Of a stretch of 64,000 bases of DNA, positions 53,460-64,000 are shown one piece after another. The translations under genes and the position numbers were made by a program. A model generated the notes under the pieces. That model was not told where the DNA came from. It saw only the letters and a program-made list of their open reading frames with translations, and searched no databases. The stretch is from Apiosordaria backusii (taxonomy: Eukaryota > Ascomycota > Sordariomycetes > Sordariales > Lasiosphaeriaceae): positions 558,001 to 622,000 of the forward strand of contig JAUKTV010000004.1 of NCBI GenBank assembly GCA_030549205.1. The letters are read 5' to 3'. How positions within the stretch are numbered: position 1 is the first letter of the stretch; every line of letters starts with the position of its first letter.

Positions 53460-54824
53460 GCCTTCTCATTATCATTCAGGAGCGGCGTTTTGGTCAATAG
53501 TACGGCATGGCTTTGGCATGGCATGATTTTAGGGTTTGGAAACAGCATTCTGATGTGTGTACTATATAGCAGATACGGAATACCAGCAGCGATTTGGGCA
53601 TGTGTTTTAACTGATGTCTTATGTTACCTTACCAGGGGATTTGTTGCACCGTAATAGGCACATGACGCTGCGTTCAACACCTATTTATGATAAGCTCTGT
53701 ATCCTCTCTCTATTCCAGTGCCGCGGGCCTTTTTGATCAGGTAGAAATTAACTTCTAGGTTCTCATGCATCGGACAAGGCGATGAGCTTGTTCCTTGTAG
53801 GTCCAAAAATAGAATTTTGAGAAAATGATGCTCCTCGTGAAGCTGGTCAGAGGAAATATTGGATGGAGTCTTGTGAAATAAGAAGCTGGTAGCGCACAGA
53901 GCCGTACCCGCCCATGGTTCCATATCTTTTCACTGGGGGGTTTGAGCAGCGACAAGGTATTTGTCTCATCGTCTTGTCCATGTCGCAAGTGATTAAAGAA
54001 TTGAACAGATGCCTTGCATAACAGAGCATACAGTTGAGGCTAGCAACCGCAAAGCTCTAGTTCATCGCGGGTTTCCAAGCTGTGACTGTGCTGAAGCTTG
54101 AAGACAGGGCGAAAATAAGGTCAAAATAGCTTCAGGGGTGTTGCGTGTCTGCCCCGCGATCTGCAAATTATCATTTTAGAGCAGGGCAGGGATGCAGGCG
54201 GTGGCTGATTGGAAATCTGAATGGGGCTAGAGGGGGGTAAGGTGGGGGCCCAAGGCGCTCAGCTTGGAAGGAGCTGAGCCCGCGTCGGGTTGCGTTGTGG
54301 TTCTTGGACCCGCCCACGGGGCAGCCCGGGCCCACCGCAGCCCACTTCCCACGCTTTCTTTGGGTCTCCCTTTTTGGGCCTGGCGCCGGCCTTTGGTGCG
54401 GTCTTGGGAGTCCAGGAAGCCCCAGACGCTTCCCCCGGGACATGCTGCCCTTGGCGAAGGAACAACCCAAACACCGTCCTTCTCATCTGCCCCTAGGACT
54501 CGTCCTCAGCTCAATCTCACACAGCAGCACCTAAGCTGATCTGACCATCCAACTTTTTCTCCTTCTTTCATACTTGCAGCCCAAACTCGCATCTCTTTCA
54601 TTTTGAACAGAAACAAGCTTCCGCGATTGAATGACGACGACTGACGGACCCGCCGAATTACGCTTAATTTAACGATACGGATACCTGGTTGCGATTTCAA
54701 TCACCCTGCTTTCTTTCTTGCGCTTCAAAGAATACAAGGCTCACCACACCAACGTGGGCCCGGCGACGACTTCTTGCATCACGAATGGGAAAACTATGAC
54801 GAGCGCACATACCTATAAACCACC
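53460..54824. other. intergenic region, Ecm14 gene / Syt1-type gene
   Basis: About 1.4 kb: the Ecm14 3' UTR, a GC-rich patch at about 54230-54450, then the CT-rich 5' leader of the next gene. No gene seen. Confidence 0.5.
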
Positions 54825-57800
54825 ATGCCGTTCTTACGACGCCGCGGCAATGTGGCCAGCGAGACGGATATGAGACGGCACTCGCTGTTTGACGCCCTCC
54901 CCGGTGTACCCCCATTAAAAGAGGCGCCCATCCGTGCCGAGTCGTCGACCTCGGACTTGCCCGCCGCCCTGACGTCGGTCGCAGAACACGATCCCGCCCC
55001 GGCCGCCGTTCCTCCCTCTCCTGCCTCGCCGACCTCGCCCACAGAATTGCCCCGCGATAGCATCTCGGTGGCTTCAACGTATGCCCAGGAACAGCCTCGC
55101 GCCTCCATTTCCCTGGCCGTCCCCGATGAATCCAACAAGCACCGGCGCTTCTCCATGCTGAGGTTCCGTAATGCGTCCGACTCTCAACTAGCAGCCAAGG
55201 CGAAATTGCACGCGGCGGCCGAGAAAGCTCCTCCCATGCCCCGCCGTACGTGCCATTCCGTTGCATTACGCGAGCGCTCTGCCAGACAAAGTCTCAATTT
55301 CAAGTTGCTTACACAAAATGAGACAGCTCCCGAGATTATCACCACTGCACCGATCTTTGACGGAATCGCCCCTCGAAAGAAATCATCCAGAATGAACTTC
55401 GCAGCGCGACTACGCCGTTCTGGTGAGATTTCCAGGACCGAGCTGGTCGACCACTCGAACGAAAGGCTGGGGCTGGGTACAATGGGGGACAGGCGAGTAT
55501 CACTTGTTCCAGAGGAGAGCAGCAGCGCCAGTAGTATCGGAAATGCGAACGGGAAACAGAGTGTGACATTTGACGAACCATCTCGGGCGTCTTTTTCGCA
55601 TGCGCCACCGGCATATGGCGATGATCATTCATCGACGCTTGCACTGCCTGCCACCAGGTTATCAGAGTCGTCGAGGTCAGATGCCAGTTCAGGGGATAGG
55701 GTCTACGGAAGCACCACAGTAACCACTCACACCACACACACAACGACGACCTTCTTTAAGCTAGGGCGGCGGAAGAAACAGACCGACTCTCTTTTTCCCA
55801 TTGCTCACCTTCAGCCCAAGAACAAGTCGAATATGACGAGCAACTCTAACCTGTCAAGTTCATCGCTCTCGGTACCAACCCCAGGCAGCACGGACAGATC
55901 GACCACTACCAAATCCTCCCCTAATGGCTCCCAGCTCACGCCGACTCCTTCTAGGACACCATCTCGGAATGGCGGGACGGCCTCACCCACTCAGACTGTC
56001 ACACTGTTCAGCAAAGGGAATGCGTCACCAGCAACGGCCCTGTTCCGGCCGAACTCGAGGCACTCCGGTCACTCTTCACCTACGAGAACCTACATACATC
56101 GGAGGGGCCGTTCGTCAACCATGAGCTCCCTCGGCAACAATACGCCAAGGGAATCCGTGGATGAGCACCTGACTCTTCCGTCTAGGCCATCCATGTCGAC
56201 TAGTCGCAAGAGCTTTGGCGACCTTCTCGGCCTCAGCAGGCTACGACACAATACAGATTCCATATCTTCCCGGCATGGGACCCTGACTCCTGCTACCCCT
56301 GCCTCCAGCGCATCCAAGAATAACTCGCTTCAGATATCGCGTGAGTCCATCGTTCTCCCGGAGCGTCGGGATGACGATACTCCCGCCAAATATCTGGAAC
56401 GATTGTTGGAAGTCGTCAGCCGTAGTGTGGTGGCGGCCGCTCTCTCCAAAAATACTGAGCCCTTTGCACAGGCCGTGCTTCGAAGCTACATGCGTGGATT
56501 CATGTTTTTCGGTGACCCAATGGACATGGCTTTGAGAAAACTGCTGATGGAGGCTGAGCTTCCTAAGGAGACGCAGCAGATCGATCGTTTTGTCCAGGCA
56601 TTTGCCAATCGATATCACGAGTGCAACCCTGGTATCTACGCATCACCCGACCAGGCCTACTTTATAGCCTTTTCGCTTCTCATTCTACATACCGATGTCT
56701 TCAATAAGAACAACAAGCACAAGATGCAGAAGGCGGACTACCTCAAGAACACTCGGGGAGAGGGAATTTATGAAGAGGTGTTGGAGGTCTTCTACGACAA
56801 CATCACATATACCCCTTTTATTCATGTGGAGGATGATTTGGACATCAATGGAGAGCGAATCATTCCCCACAAAGCGAAGAAGAAGCCGTTCTTGTTGAAC
56901 GGGGCGCCAGATCCTACACGACGGACGATAAAAGAGCCTGTCGACCCATATGCTGTTATCCTCGATGGGAAGCTGGATTTGCTAAGGCCAAATTTCAAAG
57001 ATGTGATGCACCTCGATGACCCATACAATTATCTTGGAACCGCCAAGGCACTGAACATGAAGGAGCTCCAGAAGACCTTCTTCAAAACCGGTGTCCTACA
57101 GATCGTTTCGGCAAGATCCCGACCCGATGCCTTCATGACGGAGAAGACAGCTTCGAATCCGGAGGAGGCTCATCCTGGTATTGTGGATATTAAGATTACA
57201 AAGGTCGGGTTGCTGTGGAGGAAAGATGCCAAAAAGAAGAAGACGAGGTCTCCCTGGCAAGAGTGGGGTGCCATCCTCACAGGTGCCCAGCTCTACTTCT
57301 TCCGAAACACCACTTGGGTCAAGTCATTGATGCACCAACAAAAGGACCATCTCAGAAAGGGCCACGATGGAGACCCCTGTATCTTCAAACCGCCACTTGA
57401 GCAGTTCAAGCCGGATGCGCTGATGTCAACAGACGGCTCTGTGGCGCTGATGGACAAGAGCTACAGCAAACACAAGCACGCCTTCGTGTATGTCAAGAAT
57501 GGCGGACTTGAGGAGGTTTTGCTGGCGGAAGATGAGGACGAGATGAATGATTGGCTGGCCAAGCTCAACTATGCCGCTGCCTTCAGAACTTCCGGTGTGC
57601 GCATGCGGGGTGTAATAGGGGGAAATCTCGATGGACAGGGACGCCGAGCGCTCAGGAGATTGGATGGCGATAATGTGCAGGTGATCCAGACACCGACGGG
57701 TGAGGTGACAGTTTCGCGCAGTCGCATTGATCACAAGATGGCGCAGGATATCTTGGCCGCCCGGAGAGAAATCATGCTGCAGAGAATCGCCGATGCGGAC

Positions 57801-59357
57801 GAGAAGCTGAAGGAAATTGAAAAGACACTGGCCGACCAGCATCGGAATGCCAGGCATCTTTCTCTCTTGACCCCAATTTCTCAGAAAACACGCGATTCGT
57901 TGCTCTTGGCGGGCGCCCGGATCGCTGCGCAGCTGAAGTGGACACGGATGGAAATATGGAAACTGAAGTGTCATCGTGATATCCTGTTATTGGATCTGGA
58001 AGAAGAACGCCAGCTTCTCGATATCCCTGCGGACTCGCAGTTACAGGTGCCCATTACAAGGGAAGACTCGAGGGGAAGCAACCTCACAGCCCAGAAGAGC
58101 CCTCGCTCCCCTGCTCCACTATCCATCACGAGAACGTCGACCGTCACATCGAGATCGGAGAGTTCATCGCCAGTCACCGAGGTCTTCCAGACACCACCCA
58201 CCAGCGCAACATCGGCGAGCTTCCATAAGCAGGAGCGATCGTGGGAGTCACCGGTGGCGGTTCTTGATCAAGGTGATCATCGGAAAGCATCAGTTTCGAC
58301 CGCCATTTCATCCGGTTCTATCCCAGCCACGCCACCTCGAAAGAGGGCCGAGTCTAGCACAACTGTTGAGAAACCGAAGTTTGAGCAACCCGGTGAGGAT
58401 GTGGATGCTGACGAGCGCGATTTGCTCGCCAAGGCCGGGCTTCTGGAGACAGTCAACTCGGAGACCAAGTCCTCGGCTGCCGGCGATGAGGCATCCGATA
58501 CCCCTGAGAGACGCGGCCGCAATTCGAACAGCATCTCGGCCGATCGGCTCGAAAAGACAAAGATCCGGCGCAGTCTCCAGCGTACCCTTAGGGAGGGCGC
58601 CGGTCATCTCTCGCATCACCGACACCGCAAAGGCAAAGACTCCACTTCCAGTGCCGCCAATACCGACGAGAACAACCGTGATTCACCGGATAGCTTCCCC
58701 CGGAGCACGGGCTCTTTCGTTGTTCATGGCAAGAAGGCTTCAGTGATCAACTTCAACAACGATCTTCAAATCCAGGGCTTGACCGCGGAAGAGCGCATCA
58801 TCCGACAGCGGATGCATCGCGGTGACGACGCGGGCAGTGTCCGCACCGGTCCAAGCGAAGGCACTGACTTCCAGTCGATCCTCACAGCTCGGTCTGTATC
58901 CGAGCGAGAGCACCGAGGGTCCGCCGCCAGTGCAAGCACGGCCACCGCCCGAAGTTTCCGGGAGTTGCACAGGAAGTACTCATCGGCTCAAGCGGCCCAC
59001 AAGATCATGGGCAACCTGGCGCTGCCGTCTGACGAGGATAGCGACGCAGCCATTAGCTCCTCGGATGGCCGGCACACGCCTCTCCCGCCCATTGATGGCG
59101 AGGAGGAGCTTGAGGTGGAGGATGCTTTGTCTCAGTTTTCCACGAATGCACTGGAGAATGCTGTGGAGGTAGAGGATGATGCCGATCTTCCAACTGCTCG
59201 TGAAGAGCGGAATACGGTGTATTTTACCCCGCCGCCTGGATCCCCAGTGAAGGAGGTAGTTGCATCTGATGACAAAGATGTTGACGAGGATGTAGTGCTC
59301 CCCAAGGACGGGGGTGACCGGATAGCTAGCCCACCGCTGCAGTGTGTCGGTGCCTGA
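54825..59357 (+). CDS. syt1: Sec7-domain Arf guanine nucleotide exchange factor (Syt1-type)
   Basis: An uninterrupted frame of 1510 residues. Order: a long disordered Ser/Thr/Pro-rich N-terminus; a Sec7 domain at about 505-670 with LERLLEVVSRSVVAAALSKN, the glutamic finger in ELPKETQQIDRFVQ, and AYFIAFSLLILHTDVFNKNN; a PH domain at about 788-925 (DIKITKVGLLWRKD, WQEWGAILTGAQLYFFRN, WLAKLNYAAAF); a coiled coil at about 965-1010 (RREIMLQRIADADEKLKEIE); and a disordered acidic C-terminus. The Sec7-PH-coiled-coil order fits fungal Syt1 Arf-GEFs, which load Arf/Arl GTPases at the trans-Golgi. An 81-nt stretch, 55246..55326, has a GTACGT donor and ACAG acceptor and is a multiple of three without a stop; it is probably an intron, leaving 1483 residues. 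Confidence 0.92.
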   Translation: MPFLRRRGNVASETDMRRHSLFDALPGVPPLKEAPIRAESSTSDLPAALTSVAEHDPAPAAVPPSPASPTSPTELPRDSISVASTYAQEQPRASISLAVPDESNKHRRFSMLRFRNASDSQLAAKAKLHAAAEKAPPMPRRTCHSVALRERSARQSLNFKLLTQNETAPEIITTAPIFDGIAPRKKSSRMNFAARLRRSGEISRTELVDHSNERLGLGTMGDRRVSLVPEESSSASSIGNANGKQSVTFDEPSRASFSHAPPAYGDDHSSTLALPATRLSESSRSDASSGDRVYGSTTVTTHTTHTTTTFFKLGRRKKQTDSLFPIAHLQPKNKSNMTSNSNLSSSSLSVPTPGSTDRSTTTKSSPNGSQLTPTPSRTPSRNGGTASPTQTVTLFSKGNASPATALFRPNSRHSGHSSPTRTYIHRRGRSSTMSSLGNNTPRESVDEHLTLPSRPSMSTSRKSFGDLLGLSRLRHNTDSISSRHGTLTPATPASSASKNNSLQISRESIVLPERRDDDTPAKYLERLLEVVSRSVVAAALSKNTEPFAQAVLRSYMRGFMFFGDPMDMALRKLLMEAELPKETQQIDRFVQAFANRYHECNPGIYASPDQAYFIAFSLLILHTDVFNKNNKHKMQKADYLKNTRGEGIYEEVLEVFYDNITYTPFIHVEDDLDINGERIIPHKAKKKPFLLNGAPDPTRRTIKEPVDPYAVILDGKLDLLRPNFKDVMHLDDPYNYLGTAKALNMKELQKTFFKTGVLQIVSARSRPDAFMTEKTASNPEEAHPGIVDIKITKVGLLWRKDAKKKKTRSPWQEWGAILTGAQLYFFRNTTWVKSLMHQQKDHLRKGHDGDPCIFKPPLEQFKPDALMSTDGSVALMDKSYSKHKHAFVYVKNGGLEEVLLAEDEDEMNDWLAKLNYAAAFRTSGVRMRGVIGGNLDGQGRRALRRLDGDNVQVIQTPTGEVTVSRSRIDHKMAQDILAARREIMLQRIADADEKLKEIEKTLADQHRNARHLSLLTPISQKTRDSLLLAGARIAAQLKWTRMEIWKLKCHRDILLLDLEEERQLLDIPADSQLQVPITREDSRGSNLTAQKSPRSPAPLSITRTSTVTSRSESSSPVTEVFQTPPTSATSASFHKQERSWESPVAVLDQGDHRKASVSTAISSGSIPATPPRKRAESSTTVEKPKFEQPGEDVDADERDLLAKAGLLETVNSETKSSAAGDEASDTPERRGRNSNSISADRLEKTKIRRSLQRTLREGAGHLSHHRHRKGKDSTSSAANTDENNRDSPDSFPRSTGSFVVHGKKASVINFNNDLQIQGLTAEERIIRQRMHRGDDAGSVRTGPSEGTDFQSILTARSVSEREHRGSAASASTATARSFRELHRKYSSAQAAHKIMGNLALPSDEDSDAAISSSDGRHTPLPPIDGEEELEVEDALSQFSTNALENAVEVEDDADLPTAREERNTVYFTPPPGSPVKEVVASDDKDVDEDVVLPKDGGDRIASPPLQCVGA
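55246..55326 (+). other. probable in-frame 81-nt intron in the Syt1-type gene
   Basis: Begins GTACGT, ends GAGACAG, length divisible by three and open in frame. Removal joins MPR to PPEIITTA, a smoother Pro-rich reading. Without transcripts, retention cannot be excluded. Confidence 0.5.
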
Positions 59358-61500
59358 GATACCCTTTTTCTGTTCTTGAAACAACAATAACAACAATTGT
59401 CTACTTACCCATCAACTACTCAACCTACAATCTAACCCTATGTCGAATATCCGATTTACCTACTTTGCTCATTCTTCCATACCGCCGCTCCTTCAACATC
59501 ATTCCTTCTTCTTTCAGGGAAAAAACAGCATACCCTACGTTGACATTCTTCTCGAACCTGGACCTCCTTGATTCTATTACCTTTTTTGTTACGTGTTTTT
59601 TTTTTCTTCAGCATAGCACTTGTATAATGTACAGCAATTACAACTTTTTCTTCTTCTTTTTGATGGACAGGACAGGGACGAAGGGGTGGGATGAAAGGAT
59701 GAAAAAAAGGGAAAGTATGAGAGTTTGCGTTGTAAAAAGACTGATGGGGGTTTGGTTGATGATTGGCTTTTTGCTGGGTTGAACTGGGTTCCATCATTGT
59801 GTCTGGGTCTCTTCGAGTGAACATTTGGGTGTTTTTTGGGATCAGGAAAGGTTTCTGGCGGTTGCTGCTACGGACTGGACTGTACCTGTTGGGCGTTGGG
59901 TGTTCGTCGGGTTTGAGGTTTGGAGTTTGAAGATGGGAGGGGGGGGGGGGGGGGTTGTGGTCAGCAACTACTAGCCGGTTTCTTTTTTAACCTGTTTACC
60001 TACCCTGTTTGATTCTTGTTTATCCTTTACCTACCTAGTTTTAAGAAAAGAAGCGATGTTGGGGTGTTGGGGAAAGAGGAAGGGGGGAAGTAAAAAATGA
60101 TTAAAAGAGAAGAGTTTGTTCCGGTTTGATGTGATGTTGAACTTGAAGCCAGAATTTTGGTCTGTTTTTTTCGGTGTTGAGTCTCTGGTTAAAGGTAGGA
60201 GAAATAGAGGAATCTTTGTACTTATATCTTTGAGAATAGCTTCCTTCCTATGGAGCTCTGGCACACCGTCTTCTTCCTCTTGCTGCCGTCCCATTTCCAA
60301 ACTGGAAATATGTTCATCTGAACAAGTGCTAGCTCCAGCATGAGCCACCATCAAACATCCCCCCTTATCAGGAGAATGCTAAAAGCTCGTTGATATCATC
60401 CCCGCTGAAGTAGTGATGCACTTTCTGCACGTTTGCTGGGAAGCATCGGTTTAGATAACTTCTGAGCCGTCAACAGCTGGCTTATGTTCAAAGGTAATCA
60501 CGCTACTGTAGTCCCCAGGGGAAGTTGTAGGCGGGAAAAGAATACCAGGGGAATTAGAAAACAGGAGGTAGGTCAACACCAGCAAGGGAACCTAGGGCCA
60601 AAAAAAAGATCATATCAAAACACACCTACCTAGGTAACATGTCGCTAGTCGAACATCAAGCCAGCATCAAATACCCACAGTAAATCAACCCTGTTGCATC
60701 TCAACACTCATCCCACTCCTTCGAAACCAATCTTGACTTCATTGACTCAAACTCCTAGTCGGGAGTGAGCGGAAAGCATCACCTACCTGGTACGTACCTA
60801 TCAAAGGACGAGTTTACAATGAATGGGCTTTTATCAAAAGATCCCCCCTGGTGCATCACATCATCCAAGGCACCACCTCAATCTCAAAAAAGAAGAGAAA
60901 TGTAAAAATCATCGCACACTTGATTTCCTATATCTCGGACCCCTGCCTAGCGTAACCCCATTGCTCTCATCACTACTTCTTGTAGCAAGAGTCTCAAATA
61001 ATACAATACACGATCCCCCTCATCTTTCTCATTACCCCGTGAAAGCCTTCCCAGCAAACGATAAATAACACACTGTTCTTCGCCCTGCCCACCCCCATGT
61101 TCATGTCCTCAAGGCCAAAAGTTTGATGGGGCCAGCATTCTACGCTCGTTCCCGAATGTACCCCAAGTAGATGGCGAATGCTGGCCCTGGAAAAACAAAA
61201 TACAAAATATCCATTCCATTTCATAGGCGCCATGTCAAAAATATCTCCCCCTTCCCCATTATTCATCAACCTTCCCCCTTCCCTCCTTCCCCTCCAAATA
61301 TTTCGTTTCATTTCCATGGCGGATACACAACGCCAAACACTATGCAAATCCCATTTGATATCATGAGCCCCTTTCTTTCAACAGAACGCCCCCCATTATG
61401 AAAAATGCAAAGCCAACTAACTTCGAAAAATGATCGGCTCTAAAAACTCGAGTCTGTCGCTCCCTTTCCCAGACACTTCACTCCCCCCGTTGTCTAGAGT
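59358..61500. other. convergent 3' region, Syt1-type gene / WAPL gene
   Basis: About 2.1 kb between two 3' ends. It is rich in homopyrimidine runs and has a G15 tract at 59940..59954 plus TACCTACC-type runs near 60000 and 60626-60800. No gene recognised. Confidence 0.5.
59940..59954. repeat. G15 homopolymer
   Basis: Fifteen consecutive G about 0.6 kb past the Syt1-type stop codon. It could form a G-quadruplex or simply be a sequencing-prone homopolymer. Confidence 0.7.
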
Positions 61501-64000
61501 TTAATAGTTGCGCGCAGCAAGCTGATCAGCTAAACTCTGCAACCTCGCAATCGACCCAGATTGAGAATCCCCATGCGCCTCCGCCGCCTTGATATGAAGC
61601 GCAATAAACTCATTCACAGAGTCCAGAAGCGGTTGGAGGCTCTTCTTCGGGTGCACCGTGACGAACCGCTCCTTTATCGGATCGTGCAGGCAAAGATACC
61701 CCAAGAGAATGGAAAGATAACCCAAGGCAACGTTGAGCTGCGTCTTCTCCATCGAGTCGGCCTGTTACTTTGGTTAGCGAGCCGCATGGTGACAATGAGA
61801 ATCAATACAAGACAAAACTTACATCTGCTGTTTTCAAGTGATTATCAGCAAAGACCCGAATGAGCTGATTGAGCGGTGACGTCGTCGCATTCCCGCCCTT
61901 CTCATCAGCCAGCGTCTCAGATGCAGGTGGATAATAAACGCAAAAATTGATCATAACGCCCAGCATGATAATCAACGAGTCCAAAACTTTAGACAAGAAG
62001 GCTTCCACCTTCATGGAATTCATCACCATCGAAAAGGCCCCGCACGCCGATTCCGCCAGACGGCCCAGCAAGCGCCTGTCGACAAACAGCTGGCAAGCGT
62101 CGGGGTTATGATTAGTGATGTTGATCGACGTCCTGAGTGTCAAACTCTCAAGCTCGTCATATTTGTCGATGGGTCGACTCAGGGCCGTGTCCAATAAGTC
62201 GGCCATGATCGGGGCGTACTTCCGCGTCCACTTAGAACTAAGACGAGACTGCATGGCATCGATAGAGAGTCCCTCCACAACATGAAGCGAGAGAGCAAAG
62301 TCCCACGAGTCTTGGTGATTTGGGAAGTTCCAGCAGTCCGAGTTTGATGTGCCATCAGCAAGGTACGAAAATAGCAAGTCCGTTATGGCTGGTGAGAAAA
62401 ACTCGTCCTCTGACACTTGAGTCGATTCTCGCAATAAGAGTTCCAAGCACTTCAGAGCCAGTGTCCGTGGCGACAACGCAGTTGGTGAAGATGGCTTCCA
62501 AACGGGAAGTTCGAGAATCGATGCTTTGACGGCCCCCAGAGTAGTTTGAGTACTCTTGGAAGCATTGTGCTTTCGGTCTTTTGCCAGCTGAGTGATATCT
62601 GCGGATTGGTCGAGCAGACGCGTGAGGAGAGCAGCGAAGCCATGGGATCGGAGTTGTTGAATAAGATGTGCTGAAGTGGAAGCCGCCAAAAGTGTGACGA
62701 CTATGGCCAGTATAGAGTAGCCGCATACAAGGTCCGTCTCTTCCCCAAGCGATTGAAATAGAGCGCCATCTCCACTATGATCCCGAAATTGGCGGCGAAA
62801 CTCCTTGGTCTTCATCTTTTGCGCCAGCTCCAATAATGCGCCTTTGCGCAAAGATGAAGCTTTGGCTGATGGGGCGCCGATGCGGTCAAGAATATCATCC
62901 ATTTCATCAGCAAAGCGACTATTTGCGCCCGCCTGTCGCAGTTCGTGAATACTTCGAACAGCGCCACTATTTCCTAGTTCCTCTTCCTCATCAAGGTATG
63001 CAAACTTGCTGAGGGCGGCGCTTTTGGTGAGTCGCCCGATGTTGAATAGTGCGCCCTTTGAGGACATGTCGTCGAGGCCACCGCCCAAACCGCCGCTGCC
63101 AAACAACGGGTCTTCTTCCGCCAACATGGACCTCTGCTGGCTGTAGGTGAATTTGGGCCCCGACTTCTTGGCCGTCAATACTGGGCGCGCCATGGTCCTT
63201 CCTTTGTCCGCGGGTTCTGGACTAGAGTCCCGCAGTGCTGGAGACCGTCTGGTTTTGGAAATGGGTGAATCCTGCGACAAAACTATGTCTTCCTCTGATT
63301 CACTTTCTTCATCCGCCTGTTCAACCAATGTGTCAATCAGCCGCCTCTTCTTCGGCGTCTTTGCGGGCTGGCTTCGTGGGATTGTGTCAGGCGCTGAGGT
63401 GGGTAGAGACGGGCTTTCACTTTCGATCGGAGGAGGTTTGGAAGGGGAAGGAGGCTTGGAGGAGGAAGGTCGTGGATCGGAAAGGCGTATTGGAATCTGT
63501 GTTTTCTCGGGGTCGGATTTCTTGGAGTTTTTGTTCTTGGTACTAACGCTTAGATTTTTCAATATTTTGGTTGTCTTCACTGAGAAGAGAGGTACGGAGG
63601 GCGGCGCATCGTGCATCTGAACATCTCGTTCTGGTGTCTCTCGAGGTGGCGGCACGGCTGAGGGTTCCTCTTTGGGGGCTGATCGTCGAGTGACGGGCTC
63701 TGGAGGCGGCGCTTTCTCAGGGGAAAGATCTGGTATCGAGTAAGGGAGTGAGGTCTTGCTAGTCCGTTCTGACTGCACACGAGCGAGCCTCCTCTTCTTA
63801 GGTCGAGCGTCCTCCTCGGGTTCATCTTCAATTGCGTAAATATCGTAAGGATCGGGGAGGGGCTGACTGTGAGAGTCATTGGAGGGCTTCGAAGATGTCT
63901 CACGGCCAGCTTTACGTGTGCTTTGTAGTTTCCCTTTGGTGGAAACTAGGGTGCGGGAGGAAGACGCAGGCTCAGGTGAGCTCGTTGGTGACTTATTGAG
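61501..64000 (-). CDS. WAPL-type cohesin release factor (partial, N-terminus beyond window)
   Basis: Minus strand, exons 61823..64000 (open to the right edge) and 61501..61761; the 61-nt intron has donor GTAAGT, branch GCTAACC and acceptor AACAG, phase 0. The visible part is about 811 residues. The N-terminal half is disordered, acidic and basic by turns (AIEDEPEEDARPKKRRLARV, ESESEEDIVLSQDSP). The C-terminal half is the helical WAPL domain: SIHELRQAGANSRFADEMDD, LRKGALLELAQKMKTKEFRR, DLVCGYSILAIVVTLLA, ALKCLELLLRES, and a final exon LNVALGYLSILLGYLCLHD. WAPL with Pds5 opens the Smc3-kleisin gate and unloads cohesin from chromatin. The frame has no stop up to 64000, so the start lies outside. 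YSR or FGF motifs for Pds5 binding were not identified in the visible part. Confidence 0.88.

Overview
The window reads as nuclear DNA of a filamentous ascomycete, probably a Sordariomycete. Supporting signs are short introns (mostly 48-113 nt) with GTNNGT donors and CTAAC/CTGAC branch sites, TTAGGG-type motifs, a repeat pair whose copies differ almost only by transitions (RIP-like), and typical Pezizomycotina gene models. Species and gene names are inference from protein features; no database search was possible.

Left half (about 2.4-34.7 kb) is a lineage-specific array. Twelve small genes alternate strictly minus, plus, minus, plus, giving six head-to-head pairs. In each pair the plus-strand gene (called P here) carries what looks like a degenerate retropepsin-like domain without the catalytic Asp-Thr/Ser-Gly. 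The minus-strand gene (called B or C) carries a short helix-plus-TGD motif. The array is also an old direct duplication: pairs at 2.4-16.8 kb match pairs at 19.3-34.7 kb in order, strand and spacing, offset about 17 kb. One minus-strand copy (14.4-15.3 kb) looks broken. Conserved non-coding pieces, including a 35-bp element and an intron just after the stop codon, survive between blocks although the proteins have diverged widely.

Between 34.7 and 36.9 kb lies a transition zone with a 194-bp RIP-like tandem repeat and no intact gene.

Right half (36.9-64 kb) is a conventional conserved chromosome arm: a secreted type-B carboxylesterase, a Ysc84/Lsb3-type actin-binding SH3 protein, a 97-residue Sft1/Bet1-type Golgi SNARE, an ArfGAP, methionine-R-sulfoxide reductase B, a Rec114-like candidate, an Ecm14-type inactive metallocarboxypeptidase, a Syt1-type Sec7 Arf-GEF, and the C-terminal part of a WAPL cohesin-release factor that runs off the right edge. 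Three of these (SNARE, ArfGAP, Arf-GEF) act in Arf/Golgi traffic, but they are separate genes on both strands and no operon-like unit is implied.
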